A stretch of 64,000 bases of DNA from Bradyrhizobium sp. CCGE-LA001. GTDB lineage: Bacteria > Pseudomonadota > Alphaproteobacteria > Rhizobiales > Xanthobacteraceae. Shown here piece by piece: positions 1 to 9,104 of the stretch. The notes below the pieces were generated by a model that ran no database searches, was not told where the DNA came from, and saw nothing but the letters and a program-made list of their open reading frames with translations. Position 1 is the first letter of the stretch. Every line of letters starts with the position of its first letter. A program made the position numbers and the translations under genes. The stretch spans positions 4,829,501-4,893,500 of the forward strand of contig NZ_CP013949.1 in assembly GCF_000296215.2 (NCBI RefSeq). The letters run 5' to 3'.

Positions 1-556
1 TCAGACCCGGCGCATAGAGGCAGTCGGCGCCGGCGTCCGCGTAGGCGCTGAGCCGGTCAATGACAAGCTTGAGATCGGTGACGCCCCACAGATAAGCCTC
101 GCAGCGCCCGACCAGCAGCGTACCGCTGTCGCCGATCGCCTTGCGCGAGGCCTTGATCCGCTCGACCGCGAGCGCGTGATCGTAGAGCGGATTGACCTTG
201 TCGCCGGTGGAGTCCTCGATCGACAGGCCGGCAACACCGGTGCGCACGCAGCGCTCAACATTGTCGGCGACCTTGTCCGGCTCCACGGCAAAGCCGCCCT
301 CGAAATCCGCGTTCACGGGGATGTCGACCGCCGAGCTCAATGCTGCCAGATGCTGACAGACTTCTTCCACCCCGACGCGGTTGTCGGCCTTGCCGATGGT
401 CCAGGCAAAGCCCGCGCTCGATGACGCAATGGCCTTGAAGCCGAGATGCTGCAACGCCTTCGCGCTGCCGACATCGACAGGATTGGGCAGGATGAAGCAG
501 CCGCTCTCATGCAGCTTCCTGAATGTCGCGCGCTTGTCCGCGGTCGTGACGTGCAT
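1..556 (-). CDS. Isocitrate lyase / PEP mutase family protein (partial, 3' end outside window)
   Basis: The first 185 residues are visible; the reading frame runs off the left edge, so the C-terminus is missing. The fold is the isocitrate lyase/phosphoenolpyruvate mutase TIM barrel: there is an early PNPVDVGSAK stretch (residues 25-34), the VNADFEGGFA metal/substrate loop (81-90) and GVAGLSIEDSTGD (107-119), as expected for enzymes that make or break C-C or C-P bonds next to a carboxylate. The isocitrate lyase signature KKCGH is not seen, so the substrate is unknown. The start is the ATG at 556-554, preceded by GGGGAGAG. It lies 78 bases downstream of the ABM gene on the same strand and may be the last gene of that row. 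Confidence 0.85.
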   Translation of the reverse strand, partial: MHVTTADKRATFRKLHESGCFILPNPVDVGSAKALQHLGFKAIASSSAGFAWTIGKADNRVGVEEVCQHLAALSSAVDIPVNADFEGGFAVEPDKVADNVERCVRTGVAGLSIEDSTGDKVNPLYDHALAVERIKASRKAIGDSGTLLVGRCEAYLWGVTDLKLVIDRLSAYADAGADCLYAPGL

Positions 557-634
557 GTTTCTCTCCCCTTATTGGTCGCGAAGACATAGGCGTGCCGGGC
601 CGGCAGCGCCAGAGCGCGCCAGCACATGACGGCG

Positions 635-985
635 CTAGCCGGCGTCGTGCACCGCTCGGCTGTCCCGCGGCGCCTGCTCGCGATCAGTCATGCCGTAGTC
701 GCGGATGACGCTGGCAATCCGCAGATGATAATCGGCAAAGATCTTCGCCCTGCCCTTGGCCTGGGTTCGTCGATGTTCCATCGTGTTGCGCCAGGCCTCG
801 ACCGCCGCCTCGTCCCGCCAGAACGACACCGACAGGATCTTGCCCTTCTCCGTCAGGCTCTCGAAGCGCTCGACCGAGATGAAGCCGTCGATGGTCTGCA
901 GGAGCGGTTTCAGGTCGGCCGCGAGGTCAAAATAGTCCTGGCGGTGCTCCGGCTTCGGCCAGACTTCGAAGATCACGGCGATCAT
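635..985 (-). CDS. Antibiotic biosynthesis monooxygenase (ABM) domain protein
   Basis: A 116-residue single-domain protein of the dimeric alpha+beta-barrel class. The ABM pattern is visible: MIAVIFEVWPKPEH at the N-terminus, DGFISVERFES (residues 33-43), and SFWRDEAAVEAWRN (53-66), where Trp and the following helix form the cleft wall. Such proteins are small cofactor-free monooxygenases or heme/quinol-handling enzymes; the substrate cannot be told here. AGGAG stands 8 bases before the ATG at 985. The gene is 30 bases behind the NIPSNAP-type gene on the same strand, and both are small ferredoxin-like-fold proteins, which suggests co-transcription. Confidence 0.82.
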   Translation of the reverse strand: MIAVIFEVWPKPEHRQDYFDLAADLKPLLQTIDGFISVERFESLTEKGKILSVSFWRDEAAVEAWRNTMEHRRTQAKGRAKIFADYHLRIASVIRDYGMTDREQAPRDSRAVHDAG

Positions 986-1015
986 GGGGGCGGCTCCTGC
1001 TAATGATGTCGTGGC

Positions 1016-1324
1016 CTACAATACCACCTTGCGCAGGAAGGTGCGCTCTTCCGCGAGGATGAATTTCTCGGCCTCCGCGAAGTTGAAGTTCGCCGTGCCG
1101 TCGAGATCAGCGCGCAGCCGCTTGCGATAGGACTCGTACGCCGCCAGGCTCTCGAACGAAATCAAGCCGAAGGCGATGTTGTTGGTGCCCTCATGCGGCA
1201 TGAAGTAGCCGATCAATTCGCCGCCACATCTCGGGATGATGGTGAGCCAGCGCTTCGAATATTCCTCGAACTGCGCGCGCTTGAACGGATCGAGCTGATA
1301 GCGGATGAAGACGGTGACAGACAA
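1016..1324 (-). CDS. NIPSNAP family protein, TTG start
   Basis: About 102 residues with the NIPSNAP/ferredoxin-like arrangement: SVTVFIRYQLDPFKRAQFEEY at the N-terminus, then GGELIGYFMPHEGTNN and the SFESLAAYESYRKRL helix. Function in bacteria is not established; relatives are small dimeric barrel proteins. The start is chosen at TTG (1324-1322) because CAGGAG lies just upstream and family similarity begins there. The longer ATG version at 1408 adds 28 Arg/Pro-rich residues read out of a degenerate repeat. It faces the ArsR-type regulator, so the shared upstream region, including the palindrome at 1451-1474, may control both. Confidence 0.75.
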   Translation of the reverse strand: MSVTVFIRYQLDPFKRAQFEEYSKRWLTIIPRCGGELIGYFMPHEGTNNIAFGLISFESLAAYESYRKRLRADLDGTANFNFAEAEKFILAEERTFLRKVVL

Positions 1325-1450
1325 GTTGGGCTCCTGATTTTGGCCGTTGCCGCGAGCAAAGCGACGCCGTCGCCGCGGAAGCACCGGCTTGCTTCGCTGC
1401 GCTCGCAATGACGTGTTTGCAGAGACACGTTACGCGCTTGCCCGACCACG

Positions 1451-1474
1451 ATGCTTCGGCTACGATCGAAGCAT
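1451..1474. promoter_or_regulatory. Putative operator palindrome at the ArsR-type regulator start
   Basis: Perfect inverted repeat ATGCTTCG-N8-CGAAGCAT. Its right arm reaches into the ATG of the ArsR-type regulator (1473). The size and position suit an autoregulatory site for a dimeric winged-helix repressor, and it also lies about 125 bases upstream of the divergent NIPSNAP gene. The palindrome is read directly; the binding protein is inferred. Confidence 0.5.
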
Positions 1475-2171
1475 GAAATCAGGTCCTGATATCGCCATGG
1501 TCGCTTCGCTGGTCGGCGATCCCGCCCGCGCCAACATGCTCACCGCGCTGATGAACGGTCGCGCGCTGACTGCGAGCGAACTTGCGCAGGAGGCCGGCAT
1601 TACGCCGCAGACCGCGAGCTCGCATCTGTCGAAGCTCGAAGCCGGCGGCCTCGTCGAGCCGGAGAAGCAGGGCCGCCATCGCTATTACCGCCTCACAGAC
1701 GACGACGTCGCCGGCGTGCTCGAGGGCTTGGCGGGGCTTGCCGCGCGGACCGGGCACATGCGCGTGCGCACGGGGCCGAAGGATCCGGCGCTGCGGCGCG
1801 CGCGGATCTGCTACGACCATCTCGCCGGCGATCTCGGCGTGCAGATGCTCGACACCATGCGCGCACGGCAACTGATCAGGCAGAAGAAGCAGGAGATCGA
1901 GCTCACGGCCGAGGGCGAGCGCTTCCTCGCCAAACATTTGCAGATCTCGCCCGGCATGCTCGCCCATCCGCGCCGGCCGGTGTGCAAGGCCTGTCTCGAC
2001 TGGAGCGAGCGGCGCCATCATCTCGCCGGCACGCTGGGCGCTGCCATGATGCAGCGCTTTGCCGAGCTCAAATGGGCTGCGCGCGACGCCACGCCCGGCA
2101 GCCGCGTGGTGAATTTCACCCGCACCGGCGAGAAGCAGTTCGCCGCGCTGTTTGGCGAGGGCAAGGATTGA
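1473..2171 (+). CDS. ArsR/SmtB-type winged-helix transcriptional regulator
   Basis: A 232-residue protein, about twice the size of a minimal ArsR. Residues 10-75 form the winged helix: LTASELAQEAG and TPQTASSHLSKLEAGGLV are the helix-turn-helix, and RHRYYRLTD is the wing. The C-terminal half has CYDHLAGDLG (113-122) and VCKACLDWSERRHH (170-183), so Cys113, Cys171, Cys174 and the His pair could bind a metal or sense redox state. The start is the ATG at 1473; the frame stays open upstream to 1347, but that part overlaps the palindrome and repeat-like DNA. The divergent small-oxygenase/PEP-mutase row is its likeliest target. The signal it senses cannot be read from sequence. Confidence 0.85.
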   Translation: MKSGPDIAMVASLVGDPARANMLTALMNGRALTASELAQEAGITPQTASSHLSKLEAGGLVEPEKQGRHRYYRLTDDDVAGVLEGLAGLAARTGHMRVRTGPKDPALRRARICYDHLAGDLGVQMLDTMRARQLIRQKKQEIELTAEGERFLAKHLQISPGMLAHPRRPVCKACLDWSERRHHLAGTLGAAMMQRFAELKWAARDATPGSRVVNFTRTGEKQFAALFGEGKD

Positions 2172-2218
2172 TCACGCAAGCCGCATGAGATCACACAATC
2201 GCGTGTGAACTCTCGCTG

Positions 2219-2302
2219 CCGTCATGGCCGGGCTTGACCCGGCCATCCACGTCTTTATTGCGGCTGGCACGTGGATGCCCGGGACAAGCCCGGGCATGAC
2301 GG
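2219..2302. repeat. REP-like palindromic element next to the hydrolase gene
   Basis: Two nested palindromes: GGCCGGGCTTGACCCGGCC near the left end, and a matching CCCGGGACAAGCCCGGG towards the right. The outer ends CCGTCATG and CATGACGG are complementary. A second copy with the same GGCCGGGyTTGACCCGGCC core lies at 59318. The right end touches the GGAG that serves as the ribosome binding site of the following gene. Confidence 0.75.
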
Positions 2303-2310
2303 AGACCTGC

Positions 2311-3318
2311 ATGATCCGCATTCTTCCGGCCGCACTCGCTGCGGCCCTCCTGAGCATCCCCCTCGCATCCCACGCGACCGACGCTGCGCCGCGCGAACCC
2401 TACGGCATCGCGCTCGAAGGTTTTGCCTATCCCTATCCCGTGCACCTGATGCCGCTCGTCAACGACGGCGAGCAGCTCAGCATGGCCTATATGGACGTGG
2501 CGCCCGCGCAGCCGAACGGCCGCACCGTCGTGCTGCTGCACGGGCGTAATTTCCCATCGAGCTATTGGGCACCCGTGATCAGGATGCTGAGCGATGCGGG
2601 TTATCGCGTCGTGGTGCCGGACCAGATCGGGTTCGGCAAATCGTCCAAGCCGGCCGGCGACCTCCATTTCGACAATCTGTCGCGCAACACCATGGCGCTG
2701 CTCGATCACCTCAAGATCGAGAAGGCCGAGATCGTCGCCCATTCGCTCGGCGGCATGCTCGGCGTGCGCATCGCCCGCGCCTATCCCGACCGCGTCGCCC
2801 ATCTGGTGCTGACCGCCCCGATCGGGCTGGAGGACTACCGTCTCTATGTGCCGCCGACGCCGACGGACAAGATGATCGAGACCGAGGACAAGCTCACGGC
2901 CGAGGGCTATCGCAAGCAGCTCCAGACCAATTATGCGATCAAGCTGCCGGCCGAGGCGATCACGCCGTTCATCGATGCCCGTTTCAACATCAAGGGCAGT
3001 CCCGATTATCCGCGCTGGCTGCGCGCCTTCGTCAGCTCCGGCCAGATGATCTATCGCGAGCCGGTGGCGCACGAAATCCCGCTCATCACGGTACCAACCC
3101 TGTTCGTGATGGGCGCCGACGACCACAACGCGCCGGGCCGGCCCCTCGCGCCGGAGGCTCTGCGCGCCAAAATGGGGCAGAACGCAGAGCTCGCGAAGAC
3201 GCTCGCTGCCAGGATGCCCAATGCGAAGGCTGAGGTGATTCCGGACACTGGGCACCTCGTCTTCCTCGAGGCGCCCGCGAAGTACAGGGAGCTGGTGCTG
3301 AACTTTCTCGGCCGCTAG
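2311..3318 (+). CDS. Exported alpha/beta hydrolase
   Basis: A 335-residue alpha/beta-fold hydrolase with an N-terminal signal peptide (hydrophobic residues 4-20, cleavage probably after SHA at 20-22), so it should act in the periplasm. The oxyanion segment LLHGRNFPS begins at residue 75, the nucleophile elbow AHSLGG puts Ser145 at the active site, an acid is likely in the VMGADDHN strand, and the catalytic His is in DTGHLVFLEAP near the end. The start at ATG 2311 follows GGAG; an upstream in-frame ATG (2224) lies inside the repeat and would hide the signal peptide. The substrate is unknown; dehalogenase- or lactonase-like roles are both possible. Confidence 0.85.
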   Translation: MIRILPAALAAALLSIPLASHATDAAPREPYGIALEGFAYPYPVHLMPLVNDGEQLSMAYMDVAPAQPNGRTVVLLHGRNFPSSYWAPVIRMLSDAGYRVVVPDQIGFGKSSKPAGDLHFDNLSRNTMALLDHLKIEKAEIVAHSLGGMLGVRIARAYPDRVAHLVLTAPIGLEDYRLYVPPTPTDKMIETEDKLTAEGYRKQLQTNYAIKLPAEAITPFIDARFNIKGSPDYPRWLRAFVSSGQMIYREPVAHEIPLITVPTLFVMGADDHNAPGRPLAPEALRAKMGQNAELAKTLAARMPNAKAEVIPDTGHLVFLEAPAKYRELVLNFLGR

Positions 3319-3512
3319 AGACACTTGCGTGTCGTCGGAGGCAGGATGCGGGGACCATTCATGCCGCATTCAGGTCATGATTGGCAGGTTTGGATCGCGA
3401 CGTGTCGGCGCGTTTCTCCAATTTTAACGTGTCGAATCGTATCTCTCGATTCATTGTGCGCCCCAAGCGCCATCCCCCAAGCCTGCTCCCAAGGACGAGA
3501 AGGAAAGATCAA

Positions 3513-3761
3513 ATGAAATATCTGTTCGCAGCCGTCGTGCTCGCCAGCACAGTCGTCGGGTTCAGCGAGATGGCCAGCGCCGCCGGCGGTTGTGGTCCCG
3601 GCTGGTATCGCGGCGCCTATGGCGGCTGCCGTCCGATGCGCGGCGCGGTCGTCGTGCGCCCGGCCCCCGTGGTGGTCGCCCCGCCGGTCGTCGTGGTGCC
3701 CCGCGCGAAAGTGTGCCCCTACGGCTTCCGCTGGTACGCTGGCCGCTGCCGTCCGTACTGA
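3513..3761 (+). CDS. Small exported GCG_CRPN-type protein
   Basis: An 82-residue precursor with a clear signal peptide ending around ASA (residues 22-24). The mature part starts GGCGPGWYRGAYGGCRP, which matches the short GCG...CRP pattern common in small Bradyrhizobium proteins. A Pro/Val-rich linker (VVVRPAPVVVAPP) follows, then a second cysteine pair, VCPYGFRWYAGRCRPY. The four cysteines suggest two disulfides in the periplasm. Function is unknown. AAGGA precedes the ATG at 3513, and a strong hairpin follows the stop. Confidence 0.8.
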   Translation: MKYLFAAVVLASTVVGFSEMASAAGGCGPGWYRGAYGGCRPMRGAVVVRPAPVVVAPPVVVVPRAKVCPYGFRWYAGRCRPY

Positions 3762-3777
3762 TCTTTGTTACATTGCA

Positions 3778-3810
3778 AATGGCCGCGCAGGATTACCCTG
3801 CGCGGCCATT
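3778..3810. terminator. Rho-independent-like terminator between convergent genes
   Basis: A 14-bp perfect stem (AATGGCCGCGCAGG / CCTGCGCGGCCATT) with an ATTAC loop lies 16 bases after the stop of the GCG_CRPN gene. TTTCC follows on the plus strand. It separates that gene from the convergent His-rich protein gene. Confidence 0.7.
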
Positions 3811-3888
3811 TCCTTTGGGACTTACGTCTTCGAAAAAAAACGGGGACCGCCAGCGGCGATCCCCATCCAATCCGCGGACTTCGCGAGC

Positions 3889-4182
3889 TTACCAGTGATG
3901 GCGGCGGTGCCAACGCCGGCGGTGCCGGCGCCAATGGCGACGGTGCCAGCCCCAGTGACGGTGACGGTGATGGCCATGCCAGTGAACCTGTTCGGGCGAC
4001 AGCTTCGCGGCTTCTTCACTGGTGCTGACTGCGGGCTGAGCGTCGGTATTGCCTTGCGGCACGCGAGTGGGATCACCGACGGGCTGCGGGGAGAGCGGCG
4101 CCGCCTGCGCAGTCGCGGCAAAGGCAGCGGCTCCCGCCGTGATGCCCAATGCAAGTTTCAAAAAGTTCCGGCGCTCCATCAT
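3889..4182 (-). CDS. Tat-exported protein with extreme His/Arg/Trp tail
   Basis: 97 residues. The N-terminus ERRNFLKLALG followed by an Ala-rich stretch is a twin-arginine signal (residues 3-28), so the protein is probably exported folded, perhaps with a bound metal. A Pro-rich linker (APLSPQPVGDPTRVPQG) leads to an acidic segment. Residues 67-97 are then almost only His, Arg, Trp and Gly, with repeated HRH, RRH and HW patterns. The tail suggests metal or polyanion binding, but no catalytic residues are visible and the function is unknown. AAGGAAG lies directly before the double ATG. The gene converges with the GCG_CRPN gene. Confidence 0.78.
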   Translation of the reverse strand: MMERRNFLKLALGITAGAAAFAATAQAAPLSPQPVGDPTRVPQGNTDAQPAVSTSEEAAKLSPEQVHWHGHHRHRHWGWHRRHWRRHRRRWHRRHHW

Positions 4183-4293
4183 TTCTTCCTTCTTAGATCA
4201 TCGTGCTTGTGATGCAGAGGAAGTGTCGCGGTCACGACATGAACCGAAGCTGAATCGTGCGTTCAGACTCGCGCCGAGCTAGATGAAGAATTC

Positions 4294-4379
4294 GTAGCCC
4301 GGATGGAGCGTAGCGCAATCCGGGGTCCATAGTGCGTCACGCGCGATCCCGGATTACGCTTGCGCTCCATCCGGGCTAC
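4294..4379. repeat. Intergenic palindromic element with 17-bp perfect terminal inverted repeats
   Basis: The ends GTAGCCCGGATGGAGCG and CGCTCCATCCGGGCTAC are exact reverse complements. Inside them, CAATCCGGGG and ATCCCGGATT form a second pairing. It carries no coding capacity and sits immediately downstream (10 bases) of the stop of the minus-strand gene that ends at 4389. A diverged relative is at 6062-6134. Confidence 0.8.
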
Positions 4380-4388
4380 AAGATTGCG

Positions 4389-4703
4389 CTACGCTCCGAA
4401 CTCCTGCGCCAGCACCAGCGTCTCGCGCGTGCGCGTCACGTCGGGCCAGTCGCGGTTGAAATCAGCGACGAGCTGCTTGAGCGCATCGCCCTTCAGCATC
4501 GCCGCGAGCTTGGCCTCGTCATCGAACTGATACATGGCCTGGTGCAGCGAGGGATCGTCCAGACTCCAGAACCGCAGGGCCTTGCTGACGCCGAACGCCT
4601 TCACCGCGTCGGGCAGATGTTCCCTCTCGTACCATCGGTCGAAAGCGGCGCGCTTGCCGGGATCGGTGACGATGGCGCGAACGACGAAGAAGGCAGCGGG
4701 CAT
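4389..4703 (-). CDS. Small ferredoxin-like-fold protein (EthD/DUF4286-like)
   Basis: A 104-residue protein: AAFFVVRAIVTDPGKRAAFD, then RWYEREHLPDAVKAFG and a C-terminal helix. The WYEREHLPD motif is typical of the dimeric alpha/beta-barrel families around EthD and DUF4286. No cofactor-binding pattern is visible and the role is unknown. The start at ATG 4703 has a very good ribosome binding site (CAGGAGGAAATCCG), better than the upstream in-frame ATG at 4733. Divergently arranged with the GST-like gene. Confidence 0.72.
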   Translation of the reverse strand: MPAAFFVVRAIVTDPGKRAAFDRWYEREHLPDAVKAFGVSKALRFWSLDDPSLHQAMYQFDDEAKLAAMLKGDALKQLVADFNRDWPDVTRTRETLVLAQEFGA

Positions 4704-4831
4704 CGGATTTCCTCCTGTTGTTTGACCCGACACTAACCGCTTCGGCCGCCGACGACAAAATAGTTCGCGCCGGTGTCGGCACGTGCGTCACTCATTCGTC
4801 CTCTGCTCGAACCAGGACACGGAGACAGCAA

Positions 4832-5485
4832 ATGGCCGACCTCACCCTGACCACCTTCGATTGGGTTCCCGAGGCTCCCAGGGGCTTCGTGCGCGACTTT
4901 CGCGTCCGCTGGGCGCTCGAAGAGGCCGCCCTGCCCTATCGCGTCGCGGGAGTGGCGTTCGAAGAGCGCGGGCCTGCGCACCTCGCGCACCAGCCGTTCG
5001 GCCAGGTTCCGTGGCTGACCGACGGCGACATCTCGATCTTCGAGACCGGCGCGATCCTGCTGCATCTCGGCGAACGCAGCGACAAGCTGATGCCCACAGA
5101 TGCGCGCGGTCGCACTGAAGCGACGAAATGGGTGTTCGCGGCGCTCAATTCAGTGGAGATGGCCAGCCTGCCCTGGGCCATGTCGAAGTTCATGGGACAT
5201 CCAACCGACACGGCAGCGTGGAAATTCGTGGACGACTTCTTCAAGCTTCGGCTCAAGCATCTCGAGCCGGTGTTGGCCAGCCGCGAATGGCTGGCGGGCT
5301 CGTTCTCCGTGGCCGATATCCTGATGGCCGACGTGCTGCGCCCCGCCGATGGCTTCGATGGGCTCGCGGACCGTCCGGCCTGCCGCGCCTACCTGGCGCG
5401 CGCCATCGCCCGCCCGGCCTTCGCCAAGGCCCACGCCGACCAGATGGCGCATTTCGCGGCGGCGGATAAGGCGCGTGGGGTGTGA
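4832..5485 (+). CDS. Glutathione S-transferase family protein
   Basis: 217 residues. The N-terminal thioredoxin-like domain (about 1-85) has FRVRWALEEAALPYRV, then PFGQVPWLTDGDISIFETGAI, the cis-Pro and the E-T/S glutathione-contact motif of GSTs. The C-terminal helical domain (95-210) ends with FSVADILMADVLR, the N-capping/hydrophobic-staple motif. It probably conjugates or reduces small electrophiles in the cytoplasm; substrate unknown. GGAGACAGCAA precedes the ATG at 4832. Confidence 0.85.
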   Translation: MADLTLTTFDWVPEAPRGFVRDFRVRWALEEAALPYRVAGVAFEERGPAHLAHQPFGQVPWLTDGDISIFETGAILLHLGERSDKLMPTDARGRTEATKWVFAALNSVEMASLPWAMSKFMGHPTDTAAWKFVDDFFKLRLKHLEPVLASREWLAGSFSVADILMADVLRPADGFDGLADRPACRAYLARAIARPAFAKAHADQMAHFAAADKARGV

Positions 5486-5695
5486 TGTACCTCACGCAAT
5501 CAGTCCAGCCTTCGGCGTAAGACTCGTCGCCGCCGGAATGAAGCAATTCGCCGGGACTATTCCGCTAGAGGTGACACATGTCGCGCATCGCGTAGGCGAT
5601 CCTCGACCAGCAGACAGCCGAGCGGCTCCAAGCCTTCGCCGCTGAATGCCGCACGGAGTTACAGGGCTGACGCGCAAAGCCGCGTGAGGCGAGCG

Positions 5696-6043
5696 TCACA
5701 CCAGCTTCAGCGGCGCATCGGCGACGACGCGAAGGTCGATGCTCCCGATCAACGCCGAGCGCCGCGCCTCCGCGGCACCGATCGCCTCCTCCGTCTGCCG
5801 CAGCGTGCTGACGTTCGAGCCAAGCGAGACGATCCCGCCCAGCACCAAGGCGATTGATCCGAGTGCGGCGGTCTGACCTGTCCCGAGCAGGCCAAGGATC
5901 GTGACCACCAGCAGAGCAGCACCGCCACCGATCGCGATCTTGGACGCGAGGATGTACTTCCGGCAGCGCTCGGCGATCTCGGCGAGCGCCTCGATCCGAT
6001 CTTCGATGTCGGAGATTTCGTCAGTCGGATCGTCTTCGGTCAT
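5696..6043 (-). CDS. Small membrane protein with two predicted transmembrane helices
   Basis: 115 residues. An acidic N-terminus and a helix rich in Glu, Ile and Ala (ISDIEDRIEALAEIAERC) precede two hydrophobic segments, about residues 33-55 and 60-78, joined by a short GTGQTA turn. A soluble C-terminal helix follows. It is not recognised as a known family; orientation and partners cannot be told. No strong ribosome binding site is visible before the ATG at 6043. It is flanked by palindromic repeat DNA on its 5' side. Confidence 0.6.
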   Translation of the reverse strand: MTEDDPTDEISDIEDRIEALAEIAERCRKYILASKIAIGGGAALLVVTILGLLGTGQTAALGSIALVLGGIVSLGSNVSTLRQTEEAIGAAEARRSALIGSIDLRVVADAPLKLV

Positions 6044-6061
6044 GCGAATTCGGAGAAATTG

Positions 6062-6134
6062 GTAGCCCGCATGAGAGAAGCGACATGCGGGACTTAGGCA
6101 AAGACCCGGATGTCGCTTCGCTCATCCGAGCTAC
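6062..6134. repeat. Diverged GTAGCCCG palindromic element
   Basis: The ends GTAGCCCGCATGAG and CTCATCCGAGCTAC are imperfect reverse complements, with an inner pairing AAGCGACAT / ATGTCGCTT. It shares its outermost bases and length class with the element at 4294. It lies directly behind the stop of pccB (6141), where it could also act as a 3' hairpin. Confidence 0.65.
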
Positions 6135-6140
6135 TCCCTC

Positions 6141-7673
<1,533 letters not shown>

Positions 7674-7822
7674 TTGCTCCCGCCAGTTCTTACCTAAGCC
7701 ACGTTTGCCGGGGGTTCTAACACGGCATTTTGCGGCCCGGGAAGCGGCTTTCGGCGCCGCAGGGCTGCCCTGCCGCAGCGTGAAAGCGCAAGGAATTACA
7801 AAGTTTTGCCTGGGAGGCGAAG

Positions 7823-8224
7823 ATGGACGACCGAGTGACCGAAACAGGAGCTGCGACAGGCGGCGTCAATATCCTGCTTCGGCTGGAAGGCCTGACCCTG
7901 TTCGCAGGCATGGTGATGCTCTACGCTGCATGGGACGGCTCCTGGCTGGTGTTCGCCCTGCTCTTCTTCGTCCCGGATTTGAGCTTCCTGGCATACCTGT
8001 CCGACGCCCGCTTCGGCGCGATGGTCTACAACGCCGCCCACAGCTACATGGCCCCGGTGACGCTGCTGACCCTGGGCTTCGGCCTCGCCTCACCGCTGAT
8101 CCTGTCCATCGCCTTGATCTGGCTCGCCCATATCGGCATCGACCGGGCGCTGGGCTATGGGCTGAAATATTCGGCCGGGTTCGGCTTCACCCATTTGGGA
8201 CGGATCGGCCGGAAGGACGTCTGA
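7823..8224 (+). CDS. DUF4260 family membrane protein
   Basis: 133 residues with three to four hydrophobic helices (about 25-42, 44-62, 75-95 and 97-115). The segments LLRLEGLTLFAGMVMLYAA, FFVPDLSFLAYL and GIDRALGYGLKY fit the DUF4260 family of small integral membrane proteins of unknown function. GGAGGCGAAG stands directly before the ATG at 7823. It is divergent from pccB; no partner gene is evident. Confidence 0.8.
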   Translation: MDDRVTETGAATGGVNILLRLEGLTLFAGMVMLYAAWDGSWLVFALLFFVPDLSFLAYLSDARFGAMVYNAAHSYMAPVTLLTLGFGLASPLILSIALIWLAHIGIDRALGYGLKYSAGFGFTHLGRIGRKDV

Positions 8225-8361
8225 CCTCGGATTTAACGGCGTGGCCGGTTGACCGGGCCAGGCGATTCAGGCTTGCTTCAGGCTCGCGATCAGGCGCCGA
8301 ATGTTGCGTGAGCCAAGTCGGTACGGCGGCGGTCCATCACGTCTGGCTGCAAGCATCCCTC

Positions 8362-8955
8362 ATGTCCGCGACGGTCGTTCCCCTGCCGCCGAACTCATCG
8401 TCCGAGACCGTCGACTTCCTGCGGCGCATGGCCAGCATGGTGTCGGGGCGGAACGGCGAGATGTTGCTGCGCGCGGCGAGCCTGATCGAGTCCCTGGCGC
8501 AGCGAGCGATGTCCGCCGAGCGGCTCTATCACGAGCAGCAGATCGAGAGCACGCACAACACCGAGCTGCGCGAGGCCGCCGAGCTCGCCTCCGACGCCAT
8601 GATCGGCCAGATCGCGGCGCTGCGGACACAACTCGCCGAAGTCACCGCGGCGGCCGCGGCCGAGCGCGCCGCCTTCGACGCCGAGCGCGGCAAGCTGCTC
8701 AGCCTGATGCAGCATGCGGAGAGCCATATCGGCAAGCTCACGAGCGAGCTCGACAGCCTGCGCGCCTCGGTCGACCGCTTCAACGAGACATCGGTCGCCG
8801 TGCCGATCGAGGTGCTGAGGCTGGCGCGAACGCAATTCGATTATCTGTCCAATGGCTTTGCCCGGAAAGGCGACGTGATCTCGCAGGCGATGAGCGAGAT
8901 CGGCGGCTTTGCGATCGACCAGGCACTGATGGCGAAGAAGACTGATAGCGCGTAA
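8362..8955 (+). CDS. Coiled-coil protein of unknown function
   Basis: 197 residues. Residues 15-60 hold helices with FLRRMASMVSGRNGEMLLRAASLIESLAQRA, and about 65-140 form a coiled coil rich in Glu, Ala and Leu (AALRTQLAEVTAAAAAERAAFDAE). A more conserved-looking tail ends VISQAMSEIGGFAIDQALMAKK. No signal peptide, membrane segment or enzyme motif is seen. The ATG at 8362 is chosen because the open frame upstream lacks similarity and a ribosome site. I do not recognise a named family. Confidence 0.62.
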   Translation: MSATVVPLPPNSSSETVDFLRRMASMVSGRNGEMLLRAASLIESLAQRAMSAERLYHEQQIESTHNTELREAAELASDAMIGQIAALRTQLAEVTAAAAAERAAFDAERGKLLSLMQHAESHIGKLTSELDSLRASVDRFNETSVAVPIEVLRLARTQFDYLSNGFARKGDVISQAMSEIGGFAIDQALMAKKTDSA

Positions 8956-8968
8956 GGCCGACACGCTC

Positions 8969-9085
8969 CGTCATTGCGAGCGCAGCGACTTGTCCGCCGA
9001 AGCCTTAGCGAAGGCGGAAGCAATCCAGAATCCTACGGCTGAGACGCTCTGGATTGCTTCGTCGCAAGAGCTCCTCGCAATGACG
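8969..9085. repeat. Palindromic intergenic element with CGTCATTGCGAG ends
   Basis: A 117-base element with perfect 12-bp terminal inverted repeats CGTCATTGCGAG / CTCGCAATGACG. Inside, GAAGCAATCCAGA pairs with TCTGGATTGCTTC. It fills the space between the convergent coiled-coil gene and the beta-lactamase gene and could end transcription from both sides. A half copy (right end only) is readable near 1393-1413. Confidence 0.8.
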
Positions 9086-9104
9086 TGAGAGAGCCGCACC
9101 AACG

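Noticed and set aside
1346..1413. Half copy of the CGTCATTGCGAG repeat
   Set aside because: Only the right end (TTCGCTGCGCTCGCAATGACG) is clear; the left half is missing, so it is mentioned with the full copy at 8969 and not listed alone.
5578..5673. Short frame MSRIA-stop followed by AILDQQTAERLQAF and a second stop
   Set aside because: Looks like a possible relic of a small gene broken by TAG, but there is too little sequence to name it or prove it was ever a gene.
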